60,212 nt of DNA from Gottschalkia purinilytica (GTDB lineage: Bacteria > Bacillota > Clostridia > Tissierellales > Gottschalkiaceae). The stretch covers positions 1-60,212 of the forward strand of contig NZ_LGSS01000018.1 in the NCBI RefSeq assembly GCF_001190785.1, written 5' to 3'. The translations under genes and the position numbers were made by a program. Every line of letters starts with the position of its first letter. Positions within the stretch are counted from its first letter, which is position 1. The notes under the pieces were generated by a model. That model was not told the DNA's origin. It did not search any database and saw only the letters and a list, made by a program, of their open reading frames with translations. Positions 19,100-27,887 of the stretch are shown piece after piece.

Positions 19100-20014
19100 T
19101 TATTGAACAACTGCTAATGCATAATTAATATCTTCAAATGCAGAATAATAGTCAGTTCTTTCTTTGAAGTATCTATCTTGTATATCTTCAGGAGTTAGAT
19201 GTTCGTAAATAAGAAGTCCTATTTTTTCTAATTCAGATTCAAGTTCTGAATATTCAAATCCTGTTTTCATAGGCTCTCCACTACTACGAGCAAGTTCTAC
19301 CATATTACGAACACGATTAGTTGTATTAAGAGGATTGAATATGTTAGTATTAGGATAATCAAAGACTATGGAGCTGCCTTTAGGGGATATATTAACAATA
19401 GTTTTAAGTACGTTCAATATTTCATCTTTAGTTAAATAGTAAGTTACTCCAAGCCAACTAAAAAAACTTCGTTTGTGTTGACTATAAGATGATTTAAGAA
19501 GAGCTTTTTCAAAACTATCTTTTGAAAAGTCAACAGGTATAAAGTTAAGATTAGGGCTAATGTTCCAACCTAAGTTTTTTATTCGTTCAAGTTTAAGAGC
19601 CTGAGTAGAAGGATGATCGATCTCAAAAACTTTTATATGATTTAATAATTCGGGTTTTCTAAATGCAAAAGTATCTAAGCCAGAACCAAGGATAACATAT
19701 TGCTCTACTCCTAACCTGATAGCATTTTCCAACATATCCTCAGTATATTTACTTCTAGCTAAGGTAGTAGGTGCAATCTGTGACTGTATTACCCATTTTA
19801 ATGCTGATTCCTGGTCAGGATATAAGTGAGCCTGTTCTGGATTGAAAAAATTAATACCATTAGCCATATGTTTTGAGATACCACAGAATTCTTCTTCTGT
19901 AAGCATATGATGTGCAAGAAAATCATCAAATATTTTTGGACTGTCATACATTGAATGATATGCACGAGAAAATGCACACATTATTGCAGTTGTACTTGCT
20001 TTATTATTATCCAT
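19100..20014 (-). CDS. Class I SAM-dependent methyltransferase, leucine carboxyl methyltransferase family
   Basis: A 304-aa protein of the LCMT/TIGR00027 family: ARSKYTEDML then the SAM motif VILGSGLDTFAFR, the acidic loop VFEIDHP, and FIPVDFSKD. These bacterial proteins carry O-methyltransferase folds of mostly unknown substrate. ATG is preceded by AAAGGAGGA. Transcribed convergently to the SDR and divergently from the immunity pair. Confidence 0.8.
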   Translation of the reverse strand: MDNNKASTTAIMCAFSRAYHSMYDSPKIFDDFLAHHMLTEEEFCGISKHMANGINFFNPEQAHLYPDQESALKWVIQSQIAPTTLARSKYTEDMLENAIRLGVEQYVILGSGLDTFAFRKPELLNHIKVFEIDHPSTQALKLERIKNLGWNISPNLNFIPVDFSKDSFEKALLKSSYSQHKRSFFSWLGVTYYLTKDEILNVLKTIVNISPKGSSIVFDYPNTNIFNPLNTTNRVRNMVELARSSGEPMKTGFEYSELESELEKIGLLIYEHLTPEDIQDRYFKERTDYYSAFEDINYALAVVQ

Positions 20015-20048
20015 TTAAAATCCTCCTTTAAAATTAAATAAAAAGTTA

Positions 20049-20077
20049 TTGACATTTGACATAAAATATGATATAAT
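20049..20077 (+). promoter_or_regulatory. Strong promoter of the leader before the immunity pair
   Basis: TTGACA (20049-20054), 17-bp spacer, TATAAT (20072-20077). A second TTGACA at 20056-20061 follows it. Predicted start near 20085, about 185 nt ahead of the next gene. Confidence 0.7.
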
Positions 20078-20084
20078 ATATGTC

Positions 20085-20249
20085 TAAATACCGTTCGATA
20101 ATTATATCACTATAGCAGATTAATTTCAATATAATTTTAATGTGATATATATGGAAATAAGTGCAAAAATTTGAATAATGAAATTTTCTTATTACAATAA
20201 ATTTAAAATATCATTTCAGATGGCTTATAATAGTTATCTGAAATTTTTT
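20085..20249 (+). ncRNA. Structured leader or small RNA ending in an intrinsic terminator
   Basis: Between the strong promoter at 20049-20077 and the Imm11-like gene lie an 8-bp inverted repeat (TATATCAC 20103-20110, GTGATATA 20142-20149) and a complete terminator: ATTTCAGAT (20213-20221), ATCTGAAAT (20236-20244), T6. RNA from the promoter should end here as a transcript of about 165 nt unless antiterminated. It matches no riboswitch class I know. It may be an attenuator of the downstream genes or an independent small RNA. Confidence 0.45.
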
Positions 20250-20271
20250 ATTTATACGGGAGATGATTAAA

Positions 20272-20817
20272 TTGAGGATATGGCATCTTAATTTTGAACT
20301 TGAAAAATATGATATGATGAAAGTAACAAAAGAAGAAGATTGTTTAATACTTCTTGAATTTGATGGCACAAAGAAGAAAGATACTTGGGAACTGTTATCT
20401 GTAACTAGAATGGAAGAAGAAGAGTTTTTAAGTGATGCTCCAGGATTTATTCACCCTGCAATACCTATATTTAATTATAAGGCTCTAAATATATTAAAAG
20501 ACTTAATAGATGATAGTATAGAAGCACTTGAATTAAGGTGTGAAGAAGGTGAGTTTCACGCTATAAATGTAATAAAAGTTTTAAACTGTATAGACTATGA
20601 AAAATCAGAATACAAGACATTTGAAGATAGTAAGAAGATAATGAGATTTGAAAAATATGTATTTAAAGAAGAATGTGTTAAGGGGAATAACATATTCAAA
20701 ATAGTTGATGAACCAAAGAGCAAGGTATTCGTTTCTGATAAATTTAGAGAAAAAGTTCTAGAAAGTGGATTAACAGGGTTTAAATTTGATTTAGTATGGG
20801 ATTCTGAAGAAGAATAA
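20272..20817 (+). CDS. Imm11-like (DUF1629) immunity protein
   Basis: A 181-aa soluble acidic protein. The C-terminal motif SKVFVSDKFREKV followed by LTGFKFDLVWD is the hallmark of the Imm11/DUF1629 family, which protects cells from polymorphic (contact-dependent or secreted) toxins. TTG 20272 is preferred: GGGAG (20258-20262) is 9 nt upstream, while the in-frame ATG at 20263 touches it. No toxin gene is next to it, and a HEAT-repeat protein follows, as in polyimmunity loci. The specific toxin is unknown. Confidence 0.6.
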   Translation: MRIWHLNFELEKYDMMKVTKEEDCLILLEFDGTKKKDTWELLSVTRMEEEEFLSDAPGFIHPAIPIFNYKALNILKDLIDDSIEALELRCEEGEFHAINVIKVLNCIDYEKSEYKTFEDSKKIMRFEKYVFKEECVKGNNIFKIVDEPKSKVFVSDKFREKVLESGLTGFKFDLVWDSEEE

Positions 20818-20824
20818 TTATCTT

Positions 20825-20856
20825 GACGAATATCTTTATAGGTATTCGTCTTTTTT
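20825..20856 (+). terminator. Intrinsic terminator after the Imm11-like gene
   Basis: GACGAATA (20825-20832), TATTCGTC (20843-20850), T6. Confidence 0.85.
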
Positions 20857-21031
20857 ATAAGAAGTGTTATTAGTTATAATTAGGCAATCATATTTGAATT
20901 TATAATAAAAAATATAAAAAATATATTAGATAATATTATTATCAAAAATCCAATTAAAGCTGATAAAATGGTATATAAAAGAGTATCTATATGAATTAAT
21001 AATAGTTTTATAAGACGAAGGAGAATATTCT

Positions 21032-21631
21032 ATGAATGATGATCAGCTATGTGATGAGTTTGTTTTAGAATTACAAGAAAAAATTCCAGAGATCTCTGAT
21101 TTTAATGACATAGGAAGATTAAGGACGTGTCATAAAGAGGTAGTACCAATATTATTAAAATACCTTGATAAGTTTGAGGGAAGTAACTATAAAGAAGGTA
21201 TAGTAAGAGCATTAGGAGTGAAAGGATTTACAGAAGCAACTGAAACATTAATTAAAGAATTTAGTTCTAGTAATGATAGATATTATAAATGGGCAATTGG
21301 AGATTCTTTATTCATGATTCAAGATAAAAGATTTGAAGACGAGTATATAGAAATCGTTAAAAATAAAAAACATGGAAGTGCAAGACAAATGGTTGTAATT
21401 GGCATAGGCAGAATAAAAAGTGAAAAAGCTATACCTATACTAATAGATCTATTAGATGATGAAGAAGTAAATGGACATGTTATAATAGCTTTAGGATACT
21501 ATAAAGATCCTAAACTAATTAAATATATTGAACCTTTTATAGATCATAAGGAAGCTTGGAAAAGAAATGAAGCAAAAAAAGCTTTGAAAAAGATGGGATA
21601 CTTTAAACAACAGGAAGACGAAAGTAATTAA
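21032..21631 (+). CDS. HEAT-repeat protein, possible immunity factor
   Basis: A 199-aa protein built of helical pairs in HEAT style: repeats such as EGIVRALGVKGFTEATETLI, MVVIGIGRIKSEKAIPILID and VIIALGYYKDPKLIKYI, ending in a helix with RNEAKKALKKMG. ATG follows AAGGAG with 8-nt spacing. No enzyme motif is seen. HEAT proteins occur beside Imm genes in polyimmunity arrays, so an immunity role is suggested by position only; a general scaffold function is equally possible. Confidence 0.6.
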   Translation: MNDDQLCDEFVLELQEKIPEISDFNDIGRLRTCHKEVVPILLKYLDKFEGSNYKEGIVRALGVKGFTEATETLIKEFSSSNDRYYKWAIGDSLFMIQDKRFEDEYIEIVKNKKHGSARQMVVIGIGRIKSEKAIPILIDLLDDEEVNGHVIIALGYYKDPKLIKYIEPFIDHKEAWKRNEAKKALKKMGYFKQQEDESN

Positions 21632-21676
21632 TAATAAAAAATAGCACTAACTACAGAGGACTTTTTTATTATTAAT
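21627..21676 (+). terminator. AT-rich terminator after the HEAT gene
   Basis: ATTAATAATAAAAAA (21627-21641) pairs with TTTTTTATTATTAAT (21662-21676), a 15-bp stem that overlaps the stop codon region. Confidence 0.6.
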
Positions 21677-21690
21677 CATAAGACTTGTCC

Positions 21691-21719
21691 TTGAAATAAA
21701 CTCCGAATAATAATATAAT
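21691..21719 (+). promoter_or_regulatory. Promoter of the cobalamin operon
   Basis: TTGAAA (21691-21696), 17-bp spacer, TATAAT (21714-21719), directly ahead of the cobalamin riboswitch. Confidence 0.65.
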
Positions 21720-21734
21720 TAAGTAACAAGTGAA

Positions 21735-21910
21735 TACTGTTCTCGTTTTGGGTACCATGTAAGGGTTTAATAGGGAAAGTGGTGAGATGCCACTACAGCC
21801 CCCGCTACTGTATACGGAGACAAATCTTTAATAACCACTGGTGTACATTTTACACTGGGAAGGAAAGAGGAGGATGACACGTGAGTCAGGAGACCTGCCT
21901 AAAATGTGCG
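21735..21910 (+). promoter_or_regulatory. Cobalamin (AdoCbl) riboswitch aptamer
   Basis: Conserved elements appear in order: GGGTTTAATAGGGAA, GGTGAGATGCCACTACAGCC, CCCGCTACTGTA and the B12-box region GAGTCAGGAGACCTGCC. It should reduce expression of the whole cbi-hem operon when adenosylcobalamin is abundant. Confidence 0.95.
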
Positions 21911-22046
21911 CTACACTTCGGAGGGAAGTAAATGGCTTAAGAGATGTAATATTTGTACAGTTATATTTAATCTAGTACATAAGTTAAAGGCAATTTTTTG
22001 AAACTACTAGGTTAAGATTATGAATATACTTATATAAATATAAACA

Positions 22047-22085
22047 TAAAAAGACTCTTGCCGTTTGGCAAGAGTCTTTTCTGTT
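22047..22085 (+). terminator. Riboswitch-controlled terminator upstream of cbiM
   Basis: AAAGACTCTTGCC, loop GTTT, GGCAAGAGTCTTT then TCTGTTTT. It lies about 140 nt after the aptamer and 30 nt before the cbiM ribosome site, so it is the likely expression platform. Confidence 0.8.
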
Positions 22086-22112
22086 TTAAAGCATTTACTA
22101 GGAGGTGTTACT

Positions 22113-22844
22113 TTGGGAAAAAGAATAAACAAAATTTTATATAGTTTACTCGTATTAATCTTTATACCCAAATTTGCTTATGCTATGCATATAGCAGAAG
22201 GTTTTTTACCACCTGCATGGAGTTTATCATACTTCTTACTGTGTTTACCTTTTACATATCTAGGTATTAAAGATATTAGAAAAAAGGCTAACATAACTAA
22301 AGATATGAAACTTTTTATATCACTTGCAGGAGCATATTGTTTTATTCTTTCAGCATTAAAACTTCCCTCATTTACAGGTAGTAGCTCACATCCAACAGGT
22401 ATAGGTTTTGGAGCTATAACACTAGGTCCTTTTGTAATGACAATCATAGGTCTTATCGTACTTTTATTTCAAGCTTTGTTTTTAGCACATGGTGGCTTGA
22501 CTACATTAGGGGCAAATACATTTTCAATGGCAGTAGTAGGTCCTATTGTTTCATATTTGGTTTACAAGTGTTTTAAGAACAAGAAACTAGGAATATTCTT
22601 TGCTTCAGCACTTGGAAATCTTATAACTTACATGGTAACAGCTACGCAACTTGCTATTGCGATGCCTTCTAAAACAGGAGGTATATTAGGTGCATGGACT
22701 AAATTCATGTCAATATTTGCAGTAACTCAAATACCACTTGCAATAGCAGAAGGAATACTTACAGTCTTAATGTTTAATGTTATTGAAAAATATTCTAAGA
22801 CTGAATTAGATGCTCTTAGGGGTGAGGTATTCTATGGAAAATAA
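22113..22844 (+). CDS. cbiM: Cobalt ECF transporter substrate-binding subunit CbiM
   Basis: A 243-aa membrane protein with a signal peptide ending ...FAYA; the mature N-terminus MHIAEGFLPPAW supplies the Met-His-Ile metal ligands that define CbiM. Later segments GLTTLGANTFSMAVVGP and the His-rich loop SSHPTGIGFG are conserved. TTG 22113 follows AGGAGGTG; upstream in-frame codons run through the terminator stem and cannot be the start. First gene of the riboswitch operon. Confidence 0.93.
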   Translation: MGKRINKILYSLLVLIFIPKFAYAMHIAEGFLPPAWSLSYFLLCLPFTYLGIKDIRKKANITKDMKLFISLAGAYCFILSALKLPSFTGSSSHPTGIGFGAITLGPFVMTIIGLIVLLFQALFLAHGGLTTLGANTFSMAVVGPIVSYLVYKCFKNKKLGIFFASALGNLITYMVTATQLAIAMPSKTGGILGAWTKFMSIFAVTQIPLAIAEGILTVLMFNVIEKYSKTELDALRGEVFYGK

Positions 22845-23136
22845 GAGAACAAATATATTATTAATATTAGCTTTAGTTTTGGTAGTTGGAAGTTCACTTG
22901 TAATAGGTTCGAGAACAGGAGATTTAGAAGGTGCAGATGCTTTAGCAGAAGAACATATATTAGAATCAAACAAAGACTTTGAGCCTTGGTTTGAGCATAT
23001 ATGGGAACCACCTTCTGGAGAAATAGAAAGTGCATTATTTGCACTACAAGCTGCTATAGGTGGAATGGTGATAGGCTATTATATAGGTGTAAAGAAGAAT
23101 GCTAAGAACGATAATAAATCTTTCGAAAGTCAATAA
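22834..23136 (+). CDS. cbiN: Cobalt ECF transporter accessory subunit CbiN
   Basis: A 100-aa protein with two membrane helices flanking an extracellular loop ending FEPWFEHIWEPPSGEIES, the typical CbiN signature. CbiN stimulates metal loading of CbiM. ATG 22834 overlaps the cbiM stop. Confidence 0.9.
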   Translation: MENKRTNILLILALVLVVGSSLVIGSRTGDLEGADALAEEHILESNKDFEPWFEHIWEPPSGEIESALFALQAAIGGMVIGYYIGVKKNAKNDNKSFESQ

Positions 23137-23806
23137 GCTATCAAAGGTACATCCTATAGAAAAGATTATATTATTTTTATTTCCAATTGTAATACTGGCA
23201 TTTGTGAGGGATCTCACAATGCCAGTATTACTTAATATAGCTGTAATGATTGTTCTCAATATGATAATTGAAAGTCCAAAACATATATTAATAAAGTTTG
23301 TAAAAGGAATATTTATATTTTCTTTACTTACTTCCATAACTGTTGTATTTGACTATGGCATAAAGCACACAGTTATTTTAATATTAAAAAGCTTATCAGG
23401 AGTGTTATGTATATTTTCATTTGTGATAACGACTCCGATGGAAGATGTCTTTTACTTAACTTCAAATATAAAAGGGGTTAGAGAGATAAATGATATAGCT
23501 AAAAATATGATAAGATTTTTAATTTTAGTAGAAGACGAATATTTTATAATAACTAAAGCTATGGAATCTAGATTAGGGCTTAATTCTGTTGGTTATAAGA
23601 TAAAAAATATTGGTAAGATATTAGGAATACTTTTTATAAATATACTAAACAGATGGAAAGAAATAAAAGATTCTATAGATAGTAGAGGATATAGCGGAAA
23701 AACTGTATATATGGAAAGAGATTATAAATTTTCAGGTAAAAGATTTCTTGGTATATGCTTATACAATATAATATTAGTAACATCTATATTTTACGCCAAT
23801 TTTTAA
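23099..23806 (+). CDS. cbiQ: Cobalt ECF transporter transmembrane subunit CbiQ
   Basis: A 235-aa T-component with about five membrane segments and the coupling motifs AMESRLG and DSIDSRGYSG, the paired A-R-G-type helices that contact the ATPases. It overlaps cbiN by 38 bp; the start is uncertain because the ribosome site is weak. No cbiO ATPase follows, so CbiQ must use an ATPase made elsewhere or the CbiMN pair works without it. Confidence 0.87.
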   Translation: MLRTIINLSKVNKLSKVHPIEKIILFLFPIVILAFVRDLTMPVLLNIAVMIVLNMIIESPKHILIKFVKGIFIFSLLTSITVVFDYGIKHTVILILKSLSGVLCIFSFVITTPMEDVFYLTSNIKGVREINDIAKNMIRFLILVEDEYFIITKAMESRLGLNSVGYKIKNIGKILGILFINILNRWKEIKDSIDSRGYSGKTVYMERDYKFSGKRFLGICLYNIILVTSIFYANF

Positions 23807-24025
23807 TATACGTTAAATATTCTGGAGTGAGATATATACTTATAAATAACTTGTTATCATTTAATCATTTAATGATTATTTTTAATCTAAAAATTATATT
23901 ATAAAGCTAATAGATAACTAAAATATTTATACGTGAAAAAATTAAAATACGAATAATAATGTATTCATGATGATGCAATGATGAGTAGATAAAAATAAAA
24001 ACTAACTTACGAAAGGAGAATATAC

Positions 24026-24397
24026 ATGAAAGGATTAATAGTAATAGGACACGGAAGTAGAGCAGGAGATGCAGGAGAAATATTTTTTAAGGTGGTAGAA
24101 GGATTAAAAAATAAGTTAGAAGGATCAAAAGTAGAAGGTTGTTTTATGGAATTATCAAAGCCATATATACCAGAAACTATAGAGAGAATGTATGAAGAAG
24201 GAGTAAAAGACTTCACTATATTACCTTACTTCTTATTCCCAGGTATTCATATAAAAGAAGATATACCTGAAATATTAAAAAAAGCTAAAGAAAAGCACGA
24301 AGACATTAAAATTTCAGTAGCAGATCCTATAGGATATCATGAGGGTTTAATAGATATATTAAAAGAAAGAGCAGAAGGTGAAGCAAAGTGTATATAA
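24026..24397 (+). CDS. cbiX: Short-form sirohydrochlorin cobaltochelatase CbiX
   Basis: Inserts Co2+ into sirohydrochlorin at the start of the anaerobic cobalamin route. The 123-aa single-domain protein has the metal-binding histidines H9 (GHGSR) and H75 (FPGIH). This is the small homodimeric form better known from archaea. It lies at the head of the biosynthetic genes after a 219-bp gap. GGAG ribosome site before ATG. Confidence 0.85.
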   Translation: MKGLIVIGHGSRAGDAGEIFFKVVEGLKNKLEGSKVEGCFMELSKPYIPETIERMYEEGVKDFTILPYFLFPGIHIKEDIPEILKKAKEKHEDIKISVADPIGYHEGLIDILKERAEGEAKCI

Positions 24398-25008
24398 AAG
24401 ATCCTATGTCAATAGAGAATAAAAGCTTCGATATTATAAATGATGGAATGAATGAACATAACTTTACAGAACAGGAACTTAAAGTTGTTCAGAGAACAAT
24501 TCATACTACAGGAGATTTTGACTATCAAAATATAGTTATGTTTAAAAACAATCCTATAGAAGTAGGGATAGAAGCTATAAAGTCAGGATGTAGAATTGTT
24601 ACTGATACGAAGATGGCTTTCTCAGGTATTAATAAAGGGGCTTTGAGTAAGGCTAACTGTACTATGGATAATTATATAGCTAGAGAAGAAGTATTTAAAA
24701 TGGCTAAGGAAAAAGAGATTACACGTTCAATGGCTGCAATGGATTTTGCATTACAAGAAGGAGTAGATATATTTGTTATAGGGAATGCTCCAACAGCATT
24801 GTTCAGAATAGGTGAGCTTATAAATGAAGGAAAAGTTTCACCGAAACTTATAATAGGTGTACCTGTAGGCTTTGTAGGGGCAAGTGAGTCGAAGGAATAT
24901 ATAAGAGAATTTAATATACCTACTATTACAACTAAAGGAACTAAAGGAGGAAGTAATGTTGCAGCAGCTATAGTTAATGCACTTTTATACATGGCGGTGG
25001 GAAGATAA
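24388..25008 (+). CDS. cbiC: Cobalt-precorrin-8 methylmutase CbiC
   Basis: Moves the C11 methyl to C12, forming cobyrinate. The 206-aa protein has the catalytic histidine in QRTIHTTGDFDY (H39) and the conserved GCRIVTDTKM and VGASESKE motifs. GTG 24388 overlaps the cbiX end by 10 bp. Confidence 0.92.
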   Translation: MYIKDPMSIENKSFDIINDGMNEHNFTEQELKVVQRTIHTTGDFDYQNIVMFKNNPIEVGIEAIKSGCRIVTDTKMAFSGINKGALSKANCTMDNYIAREEVFKMAKEKEITRSMAAMDFALQEGVDIFVIGNAPTALFRIGELINEGKVSPKLIIGVPVGFVGASESKEYIREFNIPTITTKGTKGGSNVAAAIVNALLYMAVGR

Positions 25009-26100
25009 ATGAAAAAATTAGACATGTATGTTATTAAAGAAGGAAAGAAATTAAGGTGTGGATATACTACCGGAAGTTGCGCTACTGGCGCTGCTAAGGC
25101 TGCAACAATAGGTCTCTTAACTGGAGAGATTCCTAGATATATTGAGATAGATACTCCAGCAGGAATAACTTTAAAATTAGAAGTTGAAAAGCCTAATATA
25201 GGACAAGACTTTGCGGAATGTTGTATAGTAAAAGATGCTGGAGATGATCCAGATAGTACAGATGGCATAGAAGTGTTCGCGAAGGTAAGTAGAAGAAATG
25301 ATAGAGATATAGTTATTAGTGGTGGCATAGGAATAGGAAGGATAACTAGAGATGGATTCTGGGGAAAAGCAGGAGAAAGTGCTATAAATCCTGTTCCTAG
25401 AAAAATGATAGCAAAAGAAGTCTCTCAAGTAACAGAACAAGGATTAGATATTTTAATATATTCACCTATGGGTGTTGAGATTGGTAAAAAGACATTTAAT
25501 TCTAATATAGGTATAGAGGATGGAATATCTATAATAGGTACGAAAGGCATAGTTGAACCTATGTCAGAAGATGCACTTAAAAAGAGTATATACCTTGAAA
25601 TAGATAATATATATGACAGTGGAAAAAGAAGTATAGGGTTATATCCTGGAAATTATGGAGAAAAAATAGCTGAACAGCTAAGTATAAAAGATGATGGTGT
25701 TAAAATATCTAATTTTATAGGAGATTCACTTTTGTACTGCTATAATAAGGGCTTTGAGAAAATTACTCTTGTAGGACATATAGGGAAGTTTTGTAAGCTT
25801 TCTATAGGTGTGTTTAATACTCACAGTAAAACATGTGATGTTAGAATAGAATCATTTATATATTATCTTGCTATGAATAATGCACCAAGGGAGCTTATTT
25901 TAAAGTTAAATGAATGTCTAACATCAGAAGAGGCTCTTAAAATAATAATAGAAAATGGATATGAAAAAGTTATAGGTGATATGACAAAAGGGTGTATTGA
26001 TAGGATTAAGAGATATCTGAAAGATGAAGAGTTTGACATAGATGTAGTGATGTACTCTATGGACTATGGGGTGTTATTAAGTAACAGGAGGATGCTATGA
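25009..26100 (+). CDS. cbiD: Cobalt-precorrin-5B C1-methyltransferase CbiD
   Basis: Methylates C1 in the anaerobic pathway and is a marker of that route. The 363-aa protein starts with LRCGYTTGSCATGAAKAA, followed by DAGDDPDSTDG and GRITRDGFW, classic CbiD motifs. ATG directly follows the cbiC stop. Confidence 0.93.
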   Translation: MKKLDMYVIKEGKKLRCGYTTGSCATGAAKAATIGLLTGEIPRYIEIDTPAGITLKLEVEKPNIGQDFAECCIVKDAGDDPDSTDGIEVFAKVSRRNDRDIVISGGIGIGRITRDGFWGKAGESAINPVPRKMIAKEVSQVTEQGLDILIYSPMGVEIGKKTFNSNIGIEDGISIIGTKGIVEPMSEDALKKSIYLEIDNIYDSGKRSIGLYPGNYGEKIAEQLSIKDDGVKISNFIGDSLLYCYNKGFEKITLVGHIGKFCKLSIGVFNTHSKTCDVRIESFIYYLAMNNAPRELILKLNECLTSEEALKIIIENGYEKVIGDMTKGCIDRIKRYLKDEEFDIDVVMYSMDYGVLLSNRRML

Positions 26101-26693
26101 TTTATTTAGTAGGAATGGGACCAGGTGATATAAAGAGTCTTACATTAGAGGCAGTTGACATTCTAAAAGGTGCAACCAAGATAGTGTCATTTGGAAGAAT
26201 ATCAAATACTGCTAAAGAATTTAATAGTAATGTTATAAGTATAAAAAGAGTAGATGAGATAAATGAATTTACAAAAAAAGATGAGAATTTAGTCATATTA
26301 GCATCTGGTGACCCATGCTTCTTTGGAATATTAGATTATCTAAAACGAAAGGAAATAAATATAGACAAAGTCATACCAGGAATATCATCACTTCAATATA
26401 TGATGGCGAAAGTAAAAAAAAGTTGGCAAGACTGTACGTTTGTAAGTCTTCATGGAAGAGACGAAGGTATAGAAAAGATTTTAAAAAGTGAGAAGTCATT
26501 TATACTTACAGATAGTAGGAATACTCCAAATAGCATTTCTAAGATGTTAAAGGAAAAAGGCTTAAAAGGAAAGTTATATGTAGGATTTAACTTATCTTAT
26601 GAGAATGAAAAAATAGTTATGGTGAATATAGGAGAGGAAGTAGGAGAAGATACTTCTTTAGCAGTGGTGGTGGTAGAAAATGAAATGGATTAA
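26097..26693 (+). CDS. cbiE: Cobalt-precorrin-7 C5-methyltransferase CbiE
   Basis: A 198-aa tetrapyrrole methylase with YLVGMGPGDIKSLT, LASGDPCFFG and VIPGISSLQYM. It acts with the separate CbiT. ATGA overlap with cbiD; AGGAGG ribosome site inside the cbiD end. Confidence 0.9.
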   Translation: MIYLVGMGPGDIKSLTLEAVDILKGATKIVSFGRISNTAKEFNSNVISIKRVDEINEFTKKDENLVILASGDPCFFGILDYLKRKEINIDKVIPGISSLQYMMAKVKKSWQDCTFVSLHGRDEGIEKILKSEKSFILTDSRNTPNSISKMLKEKGLKGKLYVGFNLSYENEKIVMVNIGEEVGEDTSLAVVVVENEMD

Positions 26694-27234
26694 AGACGAA
26701 GAATTTATAAGAGGAAATATACCTATGACTAAGTTTGAAGTAAGGCTTATTACAATAGGTCTTCTTGAAATAGAAGAAGGAGATACTTTTTTAGATATAG
26801 GGGCTGGGACAGGCTCTATATCTATAGAAGCAGGACTTCAAGGGGCAAATGTTTATGCTATAGAGAAGGAAGAGGAAGGTATTGACCTTATAAATAAAAA
26901 TGCTGAGAAATTTGGGACAAGTGTTAATGTCATAAATGACATAGCACCATCGGGAATTGATAAAGTCCCTTATTTCAATAAATGTTTTATAGGTGGAAGT
27001 GGAAAAAAATTAAAAGATATTGTTGATGAAGTTACATTAAGAATATCAGAAGGTGGAATAGTAGCTGGAAACTTCATAACATTATCTAATTTATACAGAT
27101 TTCAAACTCTTTTAAAAGAAAAAGGATATCAAGATATTGAAACCAGACTTATACAGGCTTCAATGGTTGATAAAAGAACTGGACTTTTAAAATCTCAAAA
27201 TCCTATATTTATAGTTAGGGGGAGAAAATCTTGA
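26680..27234 (+). CDS. cbiT: Cobalt-precorrin-6B C15-methyltransferase (decarboxylating) CbiT
   Basis: A 184-aa Rossmann methyltransferase: opening GNIPMTKFEVR, then SAM motif FLDIGAGTGSISIEA. It decarboxylates and methylates at C15. Overlaps cbiE by 14 bp and cbiL by 4 bp. Confidence 0.9.
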   Translation: MKWIKDEEFIRGNIPMTKFEVRLITIGLLEIEEGDTFLDIGAGTGSISIEAGLQGANVYAIEKEEEGIDLINKNAEKFGTSVNVINDIAPSGIDKVPYFNKCFIGGSGKKLKDIVDEVTLRISEGGIVAGNFITLSNLYRFQTLLKEKGYQDIETRLIQASMVDKRTGLLKSQNPIFIVRGRKS

Positions 27235-27887
27235 GAAAATTTTATGGTGTAGGAATAGGACCTGGAGATAAAGAGCTTATAACTTTAAAAGGATATAATG
27301 CTATAAGAAGTAGTGACTATGTACTTATGCCTAAAAGTAAGGGAAAGAGTACGGCAGGGTCAATAGTATCAGAATATATAGAAGACAAAACTATTATAGA
27401 ACTTGAATTTCCTATGGGAGAAGATAATAAACAAAGATATAAGAAAGTTGCAAGTCAGATAGATGATATTCTAGGAGAAGAACAACAAGCTGTATTTCTA
27501 ACATTAGGAGATCCTATGACATATAGTACATACATGTACTTAATGTTGGAACTTAAAAACTATGATATGGATATAGAAACTATCCCAGGTATAACATCAT
27601 TTGGGGCTAGTGCAAGTAGACTTAACACTCCACTCACCTTAAAGGATGAAAGCTTTTATTTATGTGATGGAGAAGTAGATGAAGAAATATTAAAAAAAGT
27701 AGATAGCATATGTATATTAAAGGCTAATAAGCATAAAGAAGATATTATTTCAAAATTAGAAAAAGAAGGATTCAGTTATACATATGTAAAGAGATGTACT
27801 CAAGAAGAAGAAAAAATATTATATGATAAAGAAGAAATCCTAAAAGAGAATGACTATATGTCGCTTATAATAGGGAGGAGAAAATAG
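27231..27887 (+). CDS. cbiL: Cobalt-precorrin-2 C20-methyltransferase CbiL
   Basis: A 218-aa tetrapyrrole methylase: YGVGIGPGDKELITLK, LTLGDPMTYSTY, TIPGITSFGASASRL. TTG 27231 lies in the cbiT stop (TTGA) after AGGGGGAG. Adds the C20 methyl later lost in ring contraction. Confidence 0.88.
   Translation: MRKFYGVGIGPGDKELITLKGYNAIRSSDYVLMPKSKGKSTAGSIVSEYIEDKTIIELEFPMGEDNKQRYKKVASQIDDILGEEQQAVFLTLGDPMTYSTYMYLMLELKNYDMDIETIPGITSFGASASRLNTPLTLKDESFYLCDGEVDEEILKKVDSICILKANKHKEDIISKLEKEGFSYTYVKRCTQEEEKILYDKEEILKENDYMSLIIGRRK

Noticed and set aside
24672-25328. 218-codon minus-strand frame across cbiC and cbiD
   Set aside because: Antisense to two well-recognised genes, no ribosome site, protein unlike any family; a codon-bias shadow.
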